NCBI GenBank assembly: GCA_030673735.1
Contig: DAOVIK010000119.1
Span: forward strand, 1 to 5,923
Length of the DNA: 5,923 nucleotides
Reading direction: 5' to 3'
DNA from: Anaerolineae bacterium
GTDB taxonomy: Bacteria; Chloroflexota; Anaerolineae; Anaerolineales; E44-bin32
Under the pieces are notes generated by a model. The model searched no databases and was not told the origin of the DNA. It saw only the letters and a program-made list of their open reading frames with translations. Shown piece after piece: positions 1-5,467 of this stretch. Within the stretch, counting starts at the first letter, position 1. The number at the start of each line of letters is the position of its first letter. The translations under genes were made by a program, and so were the position numbers.

Positions 1-468
1 GGCAATGACCAGGCCCAGGGCGATCAATGAACACAGGGTTAGAAACGCCGAGACGATGAAGGCCGGTAGATTGCTGAACGTCAGCTCGAAGCCGAACAGC
101 AGCGAGATCATCACATAGCCGAACAGCATGGAAGAAAACGACATGACCGCATTGGCAAGCGATTTCCCGATGATCACGGTTTGCAGGCTCGTGGGGCTGG
201 CCACGATCTCTTCCAGGGTTCCTGTCCAGCGCTCAAAGGCGATGTTGAAGGCGCTGAAGAACAACGTTCCGCTCCACAGCCCCGTAAGGGCGCTACCCAC
301 AACGACATAGATGGCTTCGAAACCCGGCTTGCCACGCAGCATGAATATGGCGAGCGCCGCAACGATGAGCGGCTGCACGATCACCGTGAAGATCACGAAC
401 AAGTCCACCGCGACCTGCTTGAGATGCAGTACGAACACTAAGCCGATCACTCGCAACTGGCGCAGCAT
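1..468 (-). CDS. ABC-2 type transporter permease (partial, N-terminal 156 residues)
   Basis: Membrane subunit of an ABC-2 family exporter, expected to pair with the ATPase encoded just upstream; the substrate cannot be told. The frame is open from ATG at 468 to the left edge (156 codons, no stop), so the C-terminus is missing. The translation is strongly hydrophobic, with likely membrane segments at about residues 21-43, 52-74, 100-126 and 134-156. Between the second and third lies the polar stretch ERWTGTLEEIVASPTS (79-94), which resembles the E-x-GTLE-x-SP loop common in ABC-2 permeases. The start codon shares its A with the last base of the ATPase stop (TAATG), which points to translational coupling and a 1:1 complex. 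Identification as an ABC-2 permease is secure; any named subfamily (drug, polysaccharide or Na+ export) would be a guess. Confidence 0.88.
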   Translation of the reverse strand, partial: MLRQLRVIGLVFVLHLKQVAVDLFVIFTVIVQPLIVAALAIFMLRGKPGFEAIYVVVGSALTGLWSGTLFFSAFNIAFERWTGTLEEIVASPTSLQTVIIGKSLANAVMSFSSMLFGYVMISLLFGFELTFSNLPAFIVSAFLTLCSLIALGLVIA

Positions 469-1445
469 TAGGTGTCACCCCCAACCAGACGAACGTAGGC
501 ATCTTCGAGCGTCGGTTCGCGCACGGTCACCCTGCCCATTCGCAACTTGCGCTCTTCAAGCACCCGCAGCACAGGGGCAACGGTTTCAGAACCCAGGGGA
601 GATTGCACTTGCAGGATCTGTTTCTGATCGACATTCTCAACCGAAGCCGTCTCTACGCCTTTGAGCTTTCTGATGACCTCGAGTGCTTCCTGCCGGATGC
701 CGAACACCTCGACTTCGACCACAGAGAGATCATTCACATGCGTCTTCAAACCCTGCGGGGAGTCAAGGGCGATGATCATACCCTTATCGATCACGGCAAT
801 GCGCTCGCACAGTGCTTCGGCCTCGAACATGTAATGTGTGGTGAGGAAGATCGTTTTGCCTTGGCCCTGAAGGTCACGTATCGTGTTGCGCATCTCGCGT
901 GCGCCCACGGGATCCAATCCCAATGTCGGCTCATCCAAGAAGAGCAATTCAGGATCGTGCAGGAGCGCGCGAGCGATGTGCAGGCGTTGCTTCATACCGC
1001 GTGAAAAACCCTCGATCCTCTCATCCCCGCGCCCGCCCAATCCCACGAGCTCAAGCATTTCCGGGATTCGCTTGGCAGCGTGATCCGGATCCATATGATA
1101 CAGATTGGCAAAGTAGCGCAGATTGTCGAATGCGTTCAGCCGCCAGTAAAGCCCGCGCTCACCACCGTAGATGAAACCGATGTGGGGACGGATCGCCTTG
1201 GCTTGCTTGACCAGGTCAAAACCTAACACGCTGGCAGTCCCCGAGGTCGGGATCAGCAGCGTGGTGAGCATCTTGAGGGTTGTGGTTTTGCCTGCCCCGT
1301 TGGGCCCCAACATGCCGAATAGCTCGCCGCGATTCACCGAAAAGGAGATGCCGTCAACGGCCAATACCTCCTTGACTTTGCGGCCCATCAAGCCCATCTT
1401 TGCGCGATAAACCCTGCGCAGTTCTTGTACCTCAACAGCGTTCAT
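468..1445 (-). CDS. ABC-2 exporter ATP-binding protein (NatA/CcmA-like)
   Basis: Cytoplasmic ATPase that powers the ABC-2 permease encoded next. Numbering from ATG 1445 (325 aa): Walker A GPNGAGKTT 47-55 (K53), Q-loop region GGERGLYWRL 94-103, signature FSRGMKQRL 147-155, Walker B LLFLDEP 167-173 (D171, E172), D-loop GLDP 176-179 and switch His204. A C-terminal extension of about 90 residues ends in EPTLEDAY (310-317), typical of the DUF4162-type tail on drug or Na+ export ATPases. The Q-loop Gln is replaced by Gly-Gly-Glu and the signature is SRG rather than SGG. I recall both as a recurrent subfamily style, so they do not suggest an inactive enzyme. ATG 1445 is preferred because GGGTGG lies 5 bases upstream; a GTG at 1454 would add three residues. 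The gene overlaps the permease by one base. Confidence 0.93.
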   Translation of the reverse strand: MNAVEVQELRRVYRAKMGLMGRKVKEVLAVDGISFSVNRGELFGMLGPNGAGKTTTLKMLTTLLIPTSGTASVLGFDLVKQAKAIRPHIGFIYGGERGLYWRLNAFDNLRYFANLYHMDPDHAAKRIPEMLELVGLGGRGDERIEGFSRGMKQRLHIARALLHDPELLFLDEPTLGLDPVGAREMRNTIRDLQGQGKTIFLTTHYMFEAEALCERIAVIDKGMIIALDSPQGLKTHVNDLSVVEVEVFGIRQEALEVIRKLKGVETASVENVDQKQILQVQSPLGSETVAPVLRVLEERKLRMGRVTVREPTLEDAYVRLVGGDT

Positions 1446-1493
1446 GTCATCCACCCAGCTAGGAAGACGCTACCCGAAACAACCATGACATCC

Positions 1494-1520
1494 GCGGCAT
1501 GCGACCATAGTGCATGCCGC
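1494..1520. repeat. Perfect 9-bp inverted repeat (candidate operator)
   Basis: GCGGCATGC (1494-1502) and its exact reverse complement GCATGCCGC (1512-1520) flank a 9-base spacer. The arms are 18 bases apart start to start, which would put two half-sites on nearly the same DNA face. The site lies 49-75 bases upstream of the ATPase start, inside its expected leader or promoter. No T-run follows on either strand, so a terminator is unlikely. A dimeric repressor site or an mRNA leader hairpin both fit. Symmetry is seen; function is inferred. Confidence 0.45.
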
Positions 1521-1580
1521 ATCCTTCTCGAAGATCCTTGCTGATCCGTGCCGACAAGCCTCTCAACCTTCAAACATCGC

Positions 1581-1586
1581 ATTCTA
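1581..1586 (-). promoter_or_regulatory. Candidate -10 element for the ABC exporter genes
   Basis: Read on the minus strand the hexamer is TAGAAT, a 5/6 match to TATAAT. No good -35 hexamer lies 16-18 bases upstream. Transcription from here would give a leader of about 120 bases that includes the 1494-1520 inverted repeat. Weak call. Confidence 0.22.
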
Positions 1587-1743
1587 CCGTAATTTCCTCT
1601 GCATCCGGCCTCCAAGAAGTCCGCGCAGAGCTCCTGGATCAAGTTTGGCCTTCTATAAGCCTCCTTACAGAAACCTACCCTGGAACGGTGCTAGGATTTT
1701 GAAGCAATCCGAAGGGAACCCACTCCGGCTACTGGCTCTGGTC

Positions 1744-1755
1744 GGGAACGTTCCC
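1744..1755. promoter_or_regulatory. Perfect 12-bp palindrome GGGAACGTTCCC (candidate operator)
   Basis: GGGAACGTTCCC equals its own reverse complement, and symmetry stops at the next base pair. It ends 64 bases before the first start codon of the sigma-factor gene, a usual place for an operator. With no loop it is better read as a protein-binding site than an RNA hairpin. The binding protein is unknown, and a single occurrence in the window cannot establish a motif. Confidence 0.4.
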
Positions 1756-1813
1756 ATTCGATGAGATTGCGTATGAAGGTAATCCCGGAACGCCTATTGG
1801 GCGTCTAGATTGC

Positions 1814-1819
1814 AGGTGA
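1814..1819 (+). promoter_or_regulatory. Ribosome binding site of the sigma-factor gene
   Basis: AGGTGA touches the ATG at 1820 directly but lies 6 bases before the in-frame ATG at 1826. The spacing favours 1826 as the true start. The TGA at 1817-1819 is an in-frame stop, so no longer protein is possible. Confidence 0.55.
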
Positions 1820-2863
1820 ATGGCTATGCATCCAGAAGATGAAGCGACGATCCAAGACGACGGCGGGGAGATCGAACTTACCTGGCTTGATGCAAAAGAA
1901 ACTGATGAGAAAGGCCTGGACGATGACCGTGAGCCCAACTACCTATGGGCGAATTCACTCGATCTCAATCGCGCCTACATCGATGAGATCGCACGTACAA
2001 AGCTCCTGACTGCCGAAGAAGAGGTCACTCTGACCAAGCGCATGCTGCGAGCGCGCACTGCAGCGAGGAAGCTCGCGGAAGCGAACTCCGGCGCGGAAAA
2101 GCACGCCAAACTCCAAACCATCCTCCAAGATGGGCTTGCTGCTCGTGAGCGTCTCCTAATGGCTAACACACGATTGGTCATCAGCGTTGCCAAGCGCTAC
2201 GTGAACCGCGGCATCCCATTTCTCGACCTGGTGCAGGAGGGGATCGTGGGCTTGATACGCGCAGCGGGAAAATTCGATCCCGACCGCGGCAACCGTTTCA
2301 GCACCTACGCCACATGGTGGATCCGTCAGGCGATCACGCGCGCCATCGACAACAACAGCAGAACCATCCGGCTTCCAGTTCATGTAACCGGTCAACTCAG
2401 CAAGATATCCCGGGCGACCGCGAGTCTAGAGCAAGAGCTTGGGCGACCACCGACGACTGAGGAGATCGCCGATGTTCTTGGGTTCGAGCCTGACCTCGTG
2501 CGCGACTCGCGTGAGCTTTTCTTGCAGCCCATTTCACTGGAAGCTCCGCAAGATGAAGACGAGAATCGTCTGCTTGGCGATTTGATCCCGGATACGCTGT
2601 CCGAGGCTCCTGAGGAGACGGTGAGCGAGATCCTGCTTGGCGAACACGTCGATGAGGCTTTGGCCGAGATTCCTTGGCGAGAGGCTCGCGTTCTGCGCCT
2701 GCGCTATGGGCTGCAGGGCCATGCTCCCCACACTCTGCATCAAGTCGGACTGGTCATGGGCATCACTCGCGAGCGCGTGCGTCAGATCGAAGCTTCGGGA
2801 TTGAGGCGACTACGCACCTTCGAGCTTCAAAACCGACTCACAGACCAATCGCCTACGTATTGA
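1820..2863 (+). CDS. RNA polymerase sigma-70 family factor (RpoD/SigA-like, group 1 or 2)
   Basis: Directs core RNA polymerase to -10/-35 promoters. Numbering from ATG 1820 (347 aa): an acidic N-terminal stretch, residues 6-38, has 15 Asp/Glu against 3 Lys/Arg. Region 1.2 lies at about 48-80. Region 2 (about 109-185) includes PFLDLVQEGIVGLIRA (133-148), the aromatic melting motif FSTYATWWIRQAI (160-172) and RTIRLPVH (181-188). Region 3 is about 190-245. Region 4 is about 265-335, with the -35 helix-turn-helix ending in TRERVRQIEASGLRRLR (316-332). Residues aligning with E. coli sigma-70 R584, E585 and Q589 are R317, E318 and Q322, so consensus-like -35 recognition is expected. At about 340 aa without an obvious region 1.1 or long non-conserved insert, it is either a short primary sigma or a group 2 (RpoS/HrdB-like) factor; I cannot decide. 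Ribosome-site spacing prefers ATG 1826, two codons in. Confidence 0.95.
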   Translation: MAMHPEDEATIQDDGGEIELTWLDAKETDEKGLDDDREPNYLWANSLDLNRAYIDEIARTKLLTAEEEVTLTKRMLRARTAARKLAEANSGAEKHAKLQTILQDGLAARERLLMANTRLVISVAKRYVNRGIPFLDLVQEGIVGLIRAAGKFDPDRGNRFSTYATWWIRQAITRAIDNNSRTIRLPVHVTGQLSKISRATASLEQELGRPPTTEEIADVLGFEPDLVRDSRELFLQPISLEAPQDEDENRLLGDLIPDTLSEAPEETVSEILLGEHVDEALAEIPWREARVLRLRYGLQGHAPHTLHQVGLVMGITRERVRQIEASGLRRLRTFELQNRLTDQSPTY

Positions 2864-3039
2864 TTGCGGTCTCTGGTTCGCGCCCATAATAGCCATTTTC
2901 GGCACCCAAACGACCGGTCATAACGGTCTCTCATACCGCGCCACCACAAGCTTCCTTGGGCAACGTCATACCTTCCCCTTCCAATCGCGTTCGCACACCG
3001 CTCGAGTGCGCTCGGTGAGTCGTGAAACTGGGACTTCAC

Positions 3040-3048
3040 TGCTAGAAT
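3040..3048 (+). promoter_or_regulatory. Candidate extended -10 promoter of the proline dehydrogenase operon
   Basis: TGCTAGAAT joins an extended TG motif to TAGAAT (5/6 to TATAAT). The -35 region is poor, which an extended -10 tolerates. Transcription would start near 3055, about 115 bases before the preferred GTG start at 3171. GTGAA-N8-TTCAC (3022-3039) lies immediately upstream between the -35 and -10 positions, where a regulator could bind. Confidence 0.38.
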
Positions 3049-3069
3049 TGGACACGTTTGATCATCGGC

Positions 3070-3089
3070 CTCACTGGGGCAAAAGTGAG
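3070..3089 (+). repeat. Inverted repeat CTCACT-N8-AGTGAG in the proline dehydrogenase leader
   Basis: A 6-bp stem with an 8-base loop, placed just after the predicted transcription start. It may be a downstream operator or a modest leader hairpin. Six base pairs can arise by chance, so this is a low-confidence site. Confidence 0.28.
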
Positions 3090-3158
3090 ATGTTTGGCGA
3101 ATCCCCTTGGGGTCCATGAGGCTCGTATGTGATCCACCTGCGCAACCGCAAGTCAGCC

Positions 3159-3163
3159 GGGAG
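3159..3163 (+). promoter_or_regulatory. Ribosome binding site deciding the proline dehydrogenase start
   Basis: GGGAG lies 7 bases before GTG 3171. A competing GAGG at 3118-3121 lies 7 bases before GTG 3129. Family likeness of the first residues (MLKTILLSLSKANWA) supports 3171. Confidence 0.6.
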
Positions 3164-3170
3164 TAACGCC

Positions 3171-4130
3171 GTGCTCAAGACCATTCTGCTCTCTCTTTCC
3201 AAGGCCAATTGGGCTCGTCGTATGGTCACCGGTTGGCCCTTAGCACGCCGCGCCGCCTCACGTTTTGTCGCTGGTGACACGCTGGATGATGCCCTCTCCG
3301 CCATCAAAACCCTCAACTCGAAAGGTTTCTATACGACGCTGGACCATCTCGGCGAACATGTTTCGTCCGCCGATGAGGCTGCGGCGGCTACAGATCACTA
3401 CCTGTCTGTGTTTCAGCGGTTGGTCGCAGCGGAATTGAAATCCAATGCCTCCCTAAAACTCTCGCAAATGGGATTGAACCTTGACTTAGAATTGTGCCTC
3501 GAGAACGTGGAGCGCATCGTTCGCGAGGCTGCCAGGTTCGGTATCCGGGTCCGCATCGATATGGAAGAAGCGCCAACGGTCGATCGAACGATTCAAATCT
3601 ATCGGATCTTGCAGGAAAACGGCATGACGAATGTCGGCTTGGTGATCCAAGCATACCTCTTCCGCAGCGAGAAGGATGTTGAGACACTGCTGGCGGAGGG
3701 GTGCACTTTCAGGCTTTGCAAAGGAGCATACAAGGAGCCTTCAGATATCGCACACACGCGCATGCGGGACATCAACGCGGCGTTCGACCGTTTGACTGAG
3801 ATCCTGGCCAATCATGCCTTGACGTATGGAGCTGTGCCTTCCAATCCGAGCGGAAAGGTGCCGCCTCTGACTGCAATCGCCACCCACGATGCAGATCGCA
3901 TCGAGTTCGCGAAGCGATATGCGCTTGAAATTGGGTTGCCGAAGAGAGCACTCGAGTTTCAGATGCTGCATGGTATTCGGACCGACCTGCAGTTATCCCT
4001 TTCGCAAGAAGGCTACCCGGTACGGGTTTACGTGCCTTACGGCACGGAGTGGTATCCATACTTCTTCCGCCGGCTTGCCGAACGCCCTGCAAACCTCTGG
4101 CTGTTCCTCTCCACTTTCCTTCGAGGTTGA
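3171..4130 (+). CDS. Proline dehydrogenase (FAD-dependent, monofunctional)
   Basis: Oxidises L-proline to 1-pyrroline-5-carboxylate using FAD and passes electrons to membrane quinones, the first step of proline catabolism. From GTG 3171 it is 319 aa, close to the roughly 307 aa Thermus enzyme and much shorter than bifunctional PutA. Motifs follow the (beta/alpha)8 PRODH barrel: SLKLSQMGL (94-102, K96), RVRIDMEE (126-133, D130), GLVIQAYLFRSEKDV (156-170, Q160), FRLCKGAY (180-187), ATHD (237-240), EFQMLHGIR (262-270), VRVYVPYGTEW (284-294) and YFFRRLAERPAN (297-308). R300 and R301 match the paired arginines that hold the proline carboxylate. GTG 3129 would add 14 residues with no family resemblance. 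No P5C dehydrogenase lies in the window. It is the first gene of a probable four-gene operon, with the SDR 62 bases downstream. Confidence 0.95.
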   Translation: MLKTILLSLSKANWARRMVTGWPLARRAASRFVAGDTLDDALSAIKTLNSKGFYTTLDHLGEHVSSADEAAAATDHYLSVFQRLVAAELKSNASLKLSQMGLNLDLELCLENVERIVREAARFGIRVRIDMEEAPTVDRTIQIYRILQENGMTNVGLVIQAYLFRSEKDVETLLAEGCTFRLCKGAYKEPSDIAHTRMRDINAAFDRLTEILANHALTYGAVPSNPSGKVPPLTAIATHDADRIEFAKRYALEIGLPKRALEFQMLHGIRTDLQLSLSQEGYPVRVYVPYGTEWYPYFFRRLAERPANLWLFLSTFLRG

Positions 4131-4180
4131 GCGCCGATACCAGTGGCTGGCTCAAAAAGCAGAGCGAGATAGATCGAGCC

Positions 4181-4184
4181 GGAG
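4181..4184 (+). promoter_or_regulatory. Ribosome binding site of the SDR gene
   Basis: GGAG sits 8 bases before ATG 4193. It argues against the longer open frame that begins at 4049 inside the proline dehydrogenase gene. Confidence 0.6.
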
Positions 4185-4192
4185 CGGCATCA

Positions 4193-4924
4193 ATGGACAT
4201 AGCTGGAAAGACTACCCTGGTCACGGGAGCCGCCCGTAGAGTCGGACGTGCCATCGCGCTTGCTTTGGCCGAACGTGGTTGTGACCTCTTGGTACACTTC
4301 AATAGCTCGACAGAAGAGGCGTCCGAAACCGTGGGCCTAGCGCGTGCTGCAGGGGTGCGCGCCGAATCTGCCCAAGCCGATCTGACGGACCTCAAGGGTA
4401 TTGAGGAACTCTTCCAGATCCTGGATAAATCCTTCGATGGGCTCGATATTCTTGTCAATTCCGCCGCCATCATGCAGCCCATCGAATTGCTGCAAGCTAG
4501 CGAGGAGGATTGGGATCGAACGATTAACCTCAATCTCAGGGCCCCGTTCTTCTGCATCCAGCTCGCGGCGCAGCGCATGCGCCAACGGGGAGTGGGCGCA
4601 ATCGTGAATATCTCGGATGTGGCTGGCCTGCGTCCCTGGAGTCGTTACCCTGTACACTCCATAAGCAAGGCAGGCCTTGAGATGCTAACAAAGGTTGCGG
4701 CACGCGCCTTGGCGCCGCAGATCCGCGTCAATGCAGTCGCTCCCGGACCCGTTCTGAGATCCGATTGGATTGATCCACCTCTCTGGAACCAGATCACAGA
4801 GGCTCTTCCTTTGCGCCGGGGAGGAAGCCCCAGGGATGTGAGCTCCGCCGTGATCTTTCTCCTTGAGAACGAATTCATCACCGGAGAAACCATCGTCGTC
4901 GATGGCGGAAGAAACCTGATCTGA
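4193..4924 (+). CDS. Short-chain dehydrogenase/reductase, pteridine-reductase-like, with His in place of catalytic Tyr
   Basis: A 243-aa Rossmann-fold SDR, classical length. The cofactor motif TGAARRVGRA (11-20) matches the TGxxxRxG form of pteridine reductases (PTR1, FolM), where the Arg favours NADP(H). Others: D63 in ADLTD (adenine contact), LVNSAA (87-92, the NNAG equivalent), N114 in NLNLRAPF, IVNISDVAG (137-145), RVNAVAPGPV (178-187) and GETIVVDGG (231-239). Aligning RYPVHSISKAG (151-161) with PTR1 GYTIYTMAKGA puts Lys159 on K198, Tyr152 on Y191 and Asp142 on D181, but His155 on the catalytic Y194. The usual Ser position is thus Asp, as in PTR1, and the usual Tyr is His. The enzyme may use altered chemistry, work on a different substrate, or have lost catalysis. 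The next gene starts 12 bases after its stop. SDR membership is certain; the substrate is unknown. Confidence 0.92.
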   Translation: MDIAGKTTLVTGAARRVGRAIALALAERGCDLLVHFNSSTEEASETVGLARAAGVRAESAQADLTDLKGIEELFQILDKSFDGLDILVNSAAIMQPIELLQASEEDWDRTINLNLRAPFFCIQLAAQRMRQRGVGAIVNISDVAGLRPWSRYPVHSISKAGLEMLTKVAARALAPQIRVNAVAPGPVLRSDWIDPPLWNQITEALPLRRGGSPRDVSSAVIFLLENEFITGETIVVDGGRNLI

Positions 4925-4927
4925 AGT

Positions 4928-4932
4928 GAGGG
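4928..4932 (+). promoter_or_regulatory. Ribosome binding site supporting a TTG start
   Basis: GAGGG ends 4 bases before TTG 4937 and begins 4 bases after the SDR stop. The next in-frame ATG (4970) has no comparable site, so the TTG is preferred. Confidence 0.55.
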
Positions 4933-4936
4933 CAAA

Positions 4937-5461
4937 TTGGACAAGGAATTGCAAAACATATCGCGCCGCATGAAATCCGAGGGGGAGAAGACGATCGCCT
5001 ATTTCAATAGCCTTCCTCCGGAAGCTTGGAAGCAGCAGGTATACACGACCGGCACTTGCTGGAACATCCATCAAGTGCTGGCGCACTTCGTGTCTGCAGA
5101 GCGGGGTCTTATGCATCTGGTGCGTGAAATCTCTTCTGGCGGTCGCGGCGCTCCAGACGATTTTGAGATTGATGAGTATAACGAGAATGAAGTCAGTGGA
5201 CTCCAGGAACTGGAAGTATCCGACCTGATCGAAGCCTTTAGCTCAGGGCGGAAGGAGTTCGGCGCCCTCGTGGAGAGTTTGTCTGCTACTGATCTGGATC
5301 GATTGGGGCGCCATCCGTGGTTTGGCGAAACCGAGCTCCGCAAGGCGCTCAAGCTGGTCTACAGACACAACATGATCCACCAGCGGGATATTCGCAAGGC
5401 GCTGGGTAGCGGCCAGCCCGTGCCGCATCTGGACATCAAGCCGCCGGCACAAAACAACTAA
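4937..5461 (+). CDS. DinB-fold (DinB/YfiT-like) putative metal-dependent protein, copy 1
   Basis: A 174-aa protein of the DinB/YfiT four-helix-bundle superfamily. Members bind a divalent metal through three histidines; several act as thiol (bacillithiol, mycothiol) S-transferases or hydrolases, but most are uncharacterised. Likely metal ligands are His50 in WNIHQVLAHF (42-51) and the pair His144/His148 in YRHNMIHQRDI (142-152), the usual HxxxH on the last long helix. GAPDDF (71-76) matches the loop between helices. The tail after residue 160 is short and Pro-rich. The start is TTG 4937, backed by a well-placed GAGGG. The gene lies 12 bases after the SDR and 6 bases before a second DinB gene, so co-transcription is very likely. 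The exact reaction cannot be read from sequence, and a DNA-damage role should not be assumed from the family name. Confidence 0.85.
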   Translation: MDKELQNISRRMKSEGEKTIAYFNSLPPEAWKQQVYTTGTCWNIHQVLAHFVSAERGLMHLVREISSGGRGAPDDFEIDEYNENEVSGLQELEVSDLIEAFSSGRKEFGALVESLSATDLDRLGRHPWFGETELRKALKLVYRHNMIHQRDIRKALGSGQPVPHLDIKPPAQNN

Positions 5462-5464
5462 GGA
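5460..5464 (+). promoter_or_regulatory. Ribosome binding site overlapping the upstream stop codon
   Basis: AAGGA overlaps the TAA of the first DinB gene (5459-5461). It is 3 bases from ATG 5468 and 9 bases from the in-frame ATG 5474, so the second ATG may be the better-spaced start. The overlap suggests coupled translation. Confidence 0.5.
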
Positions 5465-5467
5465 CGT

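Larger units (their letters stand above)
1455..1819. other. Non-coding divergent intergenic region
   Basis: These 365 bases separate the leftward ABC exporter genes from the rightward sigma-factor gene. The short open frames across it show no recognisable protein motifs and I treat them as chance. It holds a 9+9 bp inverted repeat (1494-1520), a 12-bp perfect palindrome (1744-1755), a weak hairpin (1790-1804) and TATAAT-like hexamers on both strands (1581-1586 minus; 1654-1659 plus, TATAAG without a convincing -35). It most likely carries the promoters of both divergent units. No RNA gene or terminator with a T-tract was found. Confidence 0.6.
2864..3170. other. Non-coding gap upstream of proline dehydrogenase
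   Basis: No gene is supported here. The right half holds an extended -10 (3040-3048) and two short inverted repeats (3022-3039 and 3070-3089). No strong stem followed by a T-run is present after the sigma-factor stop; the best stem (GACCG/CGGTC, 2912-2928) lacks a T-tract. Where sigma-factor transcription ends is therefore unclear. Confidence 0.55.

Noticed and set aside
603..1004. Plus-strand open frame of 133 codons inside the ATPase gene
   Set aside because: It is antisense to the C-terminal half of a clear ABC ATPase and has no motif of its own.
1510..1764. Small plus-strand open frames in the divergent gap
   Set aside because: No ribosome site or recognisable protein features; overlapping frames in both phases look like chance openings.
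1790..1804. Hairpin ACGCC-tattg-GGCGT just before the sigma-factor ribosome site
   Set aside because: Only 5 base pairs and no alternative structure visible; too weak to call a riboregulator.
2912..2928. Stem GACCG/CGGTC after the sigma-factor gene as a terminator
   Set aside because: A 5-bp stem with a 7-base loop and no following T-run does not meet the intrinsic terminator pattern.
3129..3170. GTG 3129 as the proline dehydrogenase start
   Set aside because: It has a possible GAGG site, but the 14 extra residues are unlike the family and GTG 3171 has a better GGGAG. It remains possible but less likely.
4049..4192. N-terminal extension of the SDR starting inside proline dehydrogenase
   Set aside because: The extra 48 residues have no SDR likeness. 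The Rossmann strand begins right after ATG 4193, which has GGAG 8 bases upstream.
3772..4578. Long minus-strand open frame of 268 codons across proline dehydrogenase and SDR
   Set aside because: It runs antisense to two genes with unmistakable family motifs. Its translation is rich in Ser/Arg/Ala with no domain pattern, as expected for a shadow frame.
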